Assembly: GCA_024398755.1 (NCBI GenBank)
Contig: JAKSIQ010000009.1
Location: 1 to 53,489 of the forward strand
Direction of reading: 5' to 3'
DNA length: 53,489 nt
Source: Bacteroidaceae bacterium
Lineage (GTDB): Bacteria > Bacteroidota > Bacteroidia > Bacteroidales > Bacteroidaceae
Each line of letters opens with the position of its first letter. Position 1 is the stretch's first letter. Under the pieces are notes generated by a model, which did not search any database, was not told the DNA's origin, and was given only the letters and a program-made list of their open reading frames with translations. Shown here piece after piece: positions 52,840-53,489 of the stretch. A program made the translations under genes and the position numbers.

Positions 52840-53269
52840 CTGGATCAATGACTTCTGGAGAATACAAGGCCTGATACATTATGCCGATGCCAGTCATTTT
52901 GAAATGGACGGAAAACGTTTTGACCGCGAGCGCATAATTGATTTCTGTACGTCCAAAGGTCTGGCATTCTATGACACTGCATCAAAGGTTTGTCGTCTTA
53001 AAGGTAATGCCAGCGATGAATTTCTGGTAATAATTGAGCCGTCAGACATCGGCGGCATGCTTTCCAGAATGCCGGAATGTCATACCATAGTGACTACAGG
53101 CGGCAAGTCCAGCGAAGAGCTTGCAGGCATATTGTCAGCCCCGGCCATCCCCAAGGTGGGGACATTCATCGATCTCCAAGACATCCGCTGGTGGCGCATG
53201 CCATCAACCTCAAGGGCCTATCCAATGTCCCTGAAAGCCAAGACCGCCCACTACTCCAAATTGTTCTGA
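52775..53269 (+). CDS. Uracil-DNA glycosylase family protein, 5' end probably lost
   Basis: The 164-residue protein begins MLFLGSFPPPKARWSMDFFYPN. This is the motif-A region of a UDG subfamily common in Bacteroidota. It runs to the motif-B-type stretch MPSTSRAYPMS near the C-terminus. In the same frame homology continues upstream to FLPANAR (52754-52774), but a TGA stop at 52751-52753 and the alkyltransferase remnant replace the first dozen residues that relatives usually have. Using ATG 52775 drops only that first loop or strand, so the fold could survive, but no clear start signal serves it. It may be active or a young pseudogene. Confidence 0.72.
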   Translation: MLFLGSFPPPKARWSMDFFYPNWINDFWRIQGLIHYADASHFEMDGKRFDRERIIDFCTSKGLAFYDTASKVCRLKGNASDEFLVIIEPSDIGGMLSRMPECHTIVTTGGKSSEELAGILSAPAIPKVGTFIDLQDIRWWRMPSTSRAYPMSLKAKTAHYSKLF

Positions 53270-53281
53270 ACGCTTCCGGTC

Positions 53282-53485
53282 CAGCCAATTCCCAGCCCGT
53301 GGTGAGTGAATCGGGCTGTTTTGCTCACGTCGCAGCCATTTTTCAGCCCGCGGTGAGTGAATCGGGCTGTTTTGCTTACGAGCTAGCCATTTTTCAGTCG
53401 GTGGTGAGTGAATCGGGCTGTTTTGCTCACGGGAGGACCATTTCTTTCCTCGCGGTGAGTGATTTGGGCTGTTTTACTCACGGGC
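53282..53485 (+). repeat. 51-bp tandem repeats (four copies to the window end)
   Basis: The core GGTGAGTGA starts at 53301, 53352, 53403 and 53454, an exact 51-base period. A 28-base core running from GGTGAGTGAATCGGGCTG through TTTTGCTCAC is nearly the same in all copies. About 23 bases between cores vary (for example CAGCCATTTTTCAGCCC). Each core can form a stem GTGAG/CTCAC, and in copies 1 and 2 CAGCCCG pairs with CGGGCTG, so two alternative hairpins exist. The fourth copy is the most diverged. The array reaches the window edge and may continue. No gene was seen in it. Confidence 0.9.
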
Positions 53486-53489
53486 GGAC

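Noticed and set aside
52714-53269. A programmed +1 frameshift joining the alkyltransferase start to the glycosylase
   Set aside because: There is no slippery sequence or stimulating structure, and the two parts belong to unrelated families. A deletion joint is simpler.
53282-53485. A CRISPR array
   Set aside because: The parts between the repeated cores are similar to each other and fixed in length at about 23 bases, and no cas gene is present.
53284-53489. A coding gene made of 17-residue repeats through the tandem repeat
   Set aside because: One forward frame is open, but it has no ATG or upstream signal in the window, and a multiple-of-three period alone keeps a frame open. Kept only as a remark.

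Overview
The window looks like a piece of a Bacteroidales chromosome (Bacteroidota), probably a gut or rumen Prevotellaceae-like organism. The family is inferred and the genus is not resolved. The evidence is the run of TAnnTTTG-type -7 promoter boxes a few tens of bases upstream of genes, TonB-dependent receptors with a carboxypeptidase-regulatory-like N-terminal domain, lipoproteins, a double-module GH43 enzyme, an Rnf operon headed by rseC, S16 with a long tail, and a succinate-to-propionate style biotin decarboxylase operon. No phage, integrase, transposase, CRISPR array or tRNA/rRNA gene was recognised. No gene-free stretch exceeds 300 bases.

Layout. 97-4468 (minus): mce-mmdA-oadG-biotin carrier-oadB, a Na+-pumping methylmalonyl-CoA/oxaloacetate decarboxylase operon whose carrier has two biotinyl domains. 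4633-7044 (minus): TonB-dependent receptor. 7130-9622 (plus): nitroreductase, DUF2520 Rossmann protein, KdsC-like phosphatase and Maf. 9730-12897 (plus): a large hybrid histidine kinase. 12915-16053 (minus): proC-proB-proA. 16109-17711 (plus): a tightly coupled HPr-kinase-like / S26-like peptidase / PqqD cassette, then a secreted GH43-CBM6-GH43-CBM6 enzyme (17747-20422). 20437-21513 (minus): two-domain VOC protein. 21606-22615 (plus): tatA-tatC. 22700-24484 (minus): an OadA-like carboxyltransferase whose C-terminal biotinyl-like domain has lost the biotin lysine.

24607-29418 (minus): EamA transporter, DUF3078 protein, PnuT-type thiamine transporter and TonB receptor under a TPP riboswitch. 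29453-30493 (minus): lipoprotein asparaginase. 30717-36057 (minus): ettA, an orphan PTS EIIC, an acyl-ACP thioesterase and uup in one run. 36141-37565 (plus): CotH-like lipoprotein kinase. 37629-38201 (minus): rpsP. 38383-47435 (plus): rseC-rnfBCDGEA, a lipoprotein reductase with two flavinylation motifs, and ispE. 47485-53269 (plus): dnaB, pheT, yebC, a DUF2582 winged helix, and a DNA-glycosylase gene whose 5' end seems to have been replaced by the first codons of an alkyltransferase (MGMT) gene. 53282-53485: four 51-bp tandem repeats running to the window edge.

How the genes work together. The mmd/oad genes, the OadA-like protein and Rnf all belong to anaerobic fermentation with a Na+ or H+ economy. 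Decarboxylation of methylmalonyl-CoA (and perhaps oxaloacetate) pumps Na+, and Rnf links ferredoxin/NADH electrons to ion movement. The flavinylated lipoprotein behind Rnf could accept electrons outside the cytoplasmic membrane. The best candidates for something undescribed are the kinase-peptidase-PqqD cassette, the division of biotin duty between a double carrier and a lysine-less carboxyltransferase, the Rnf-coupled bis-flavin reductase, and the repair-gene fusion next to the tandem repeats.
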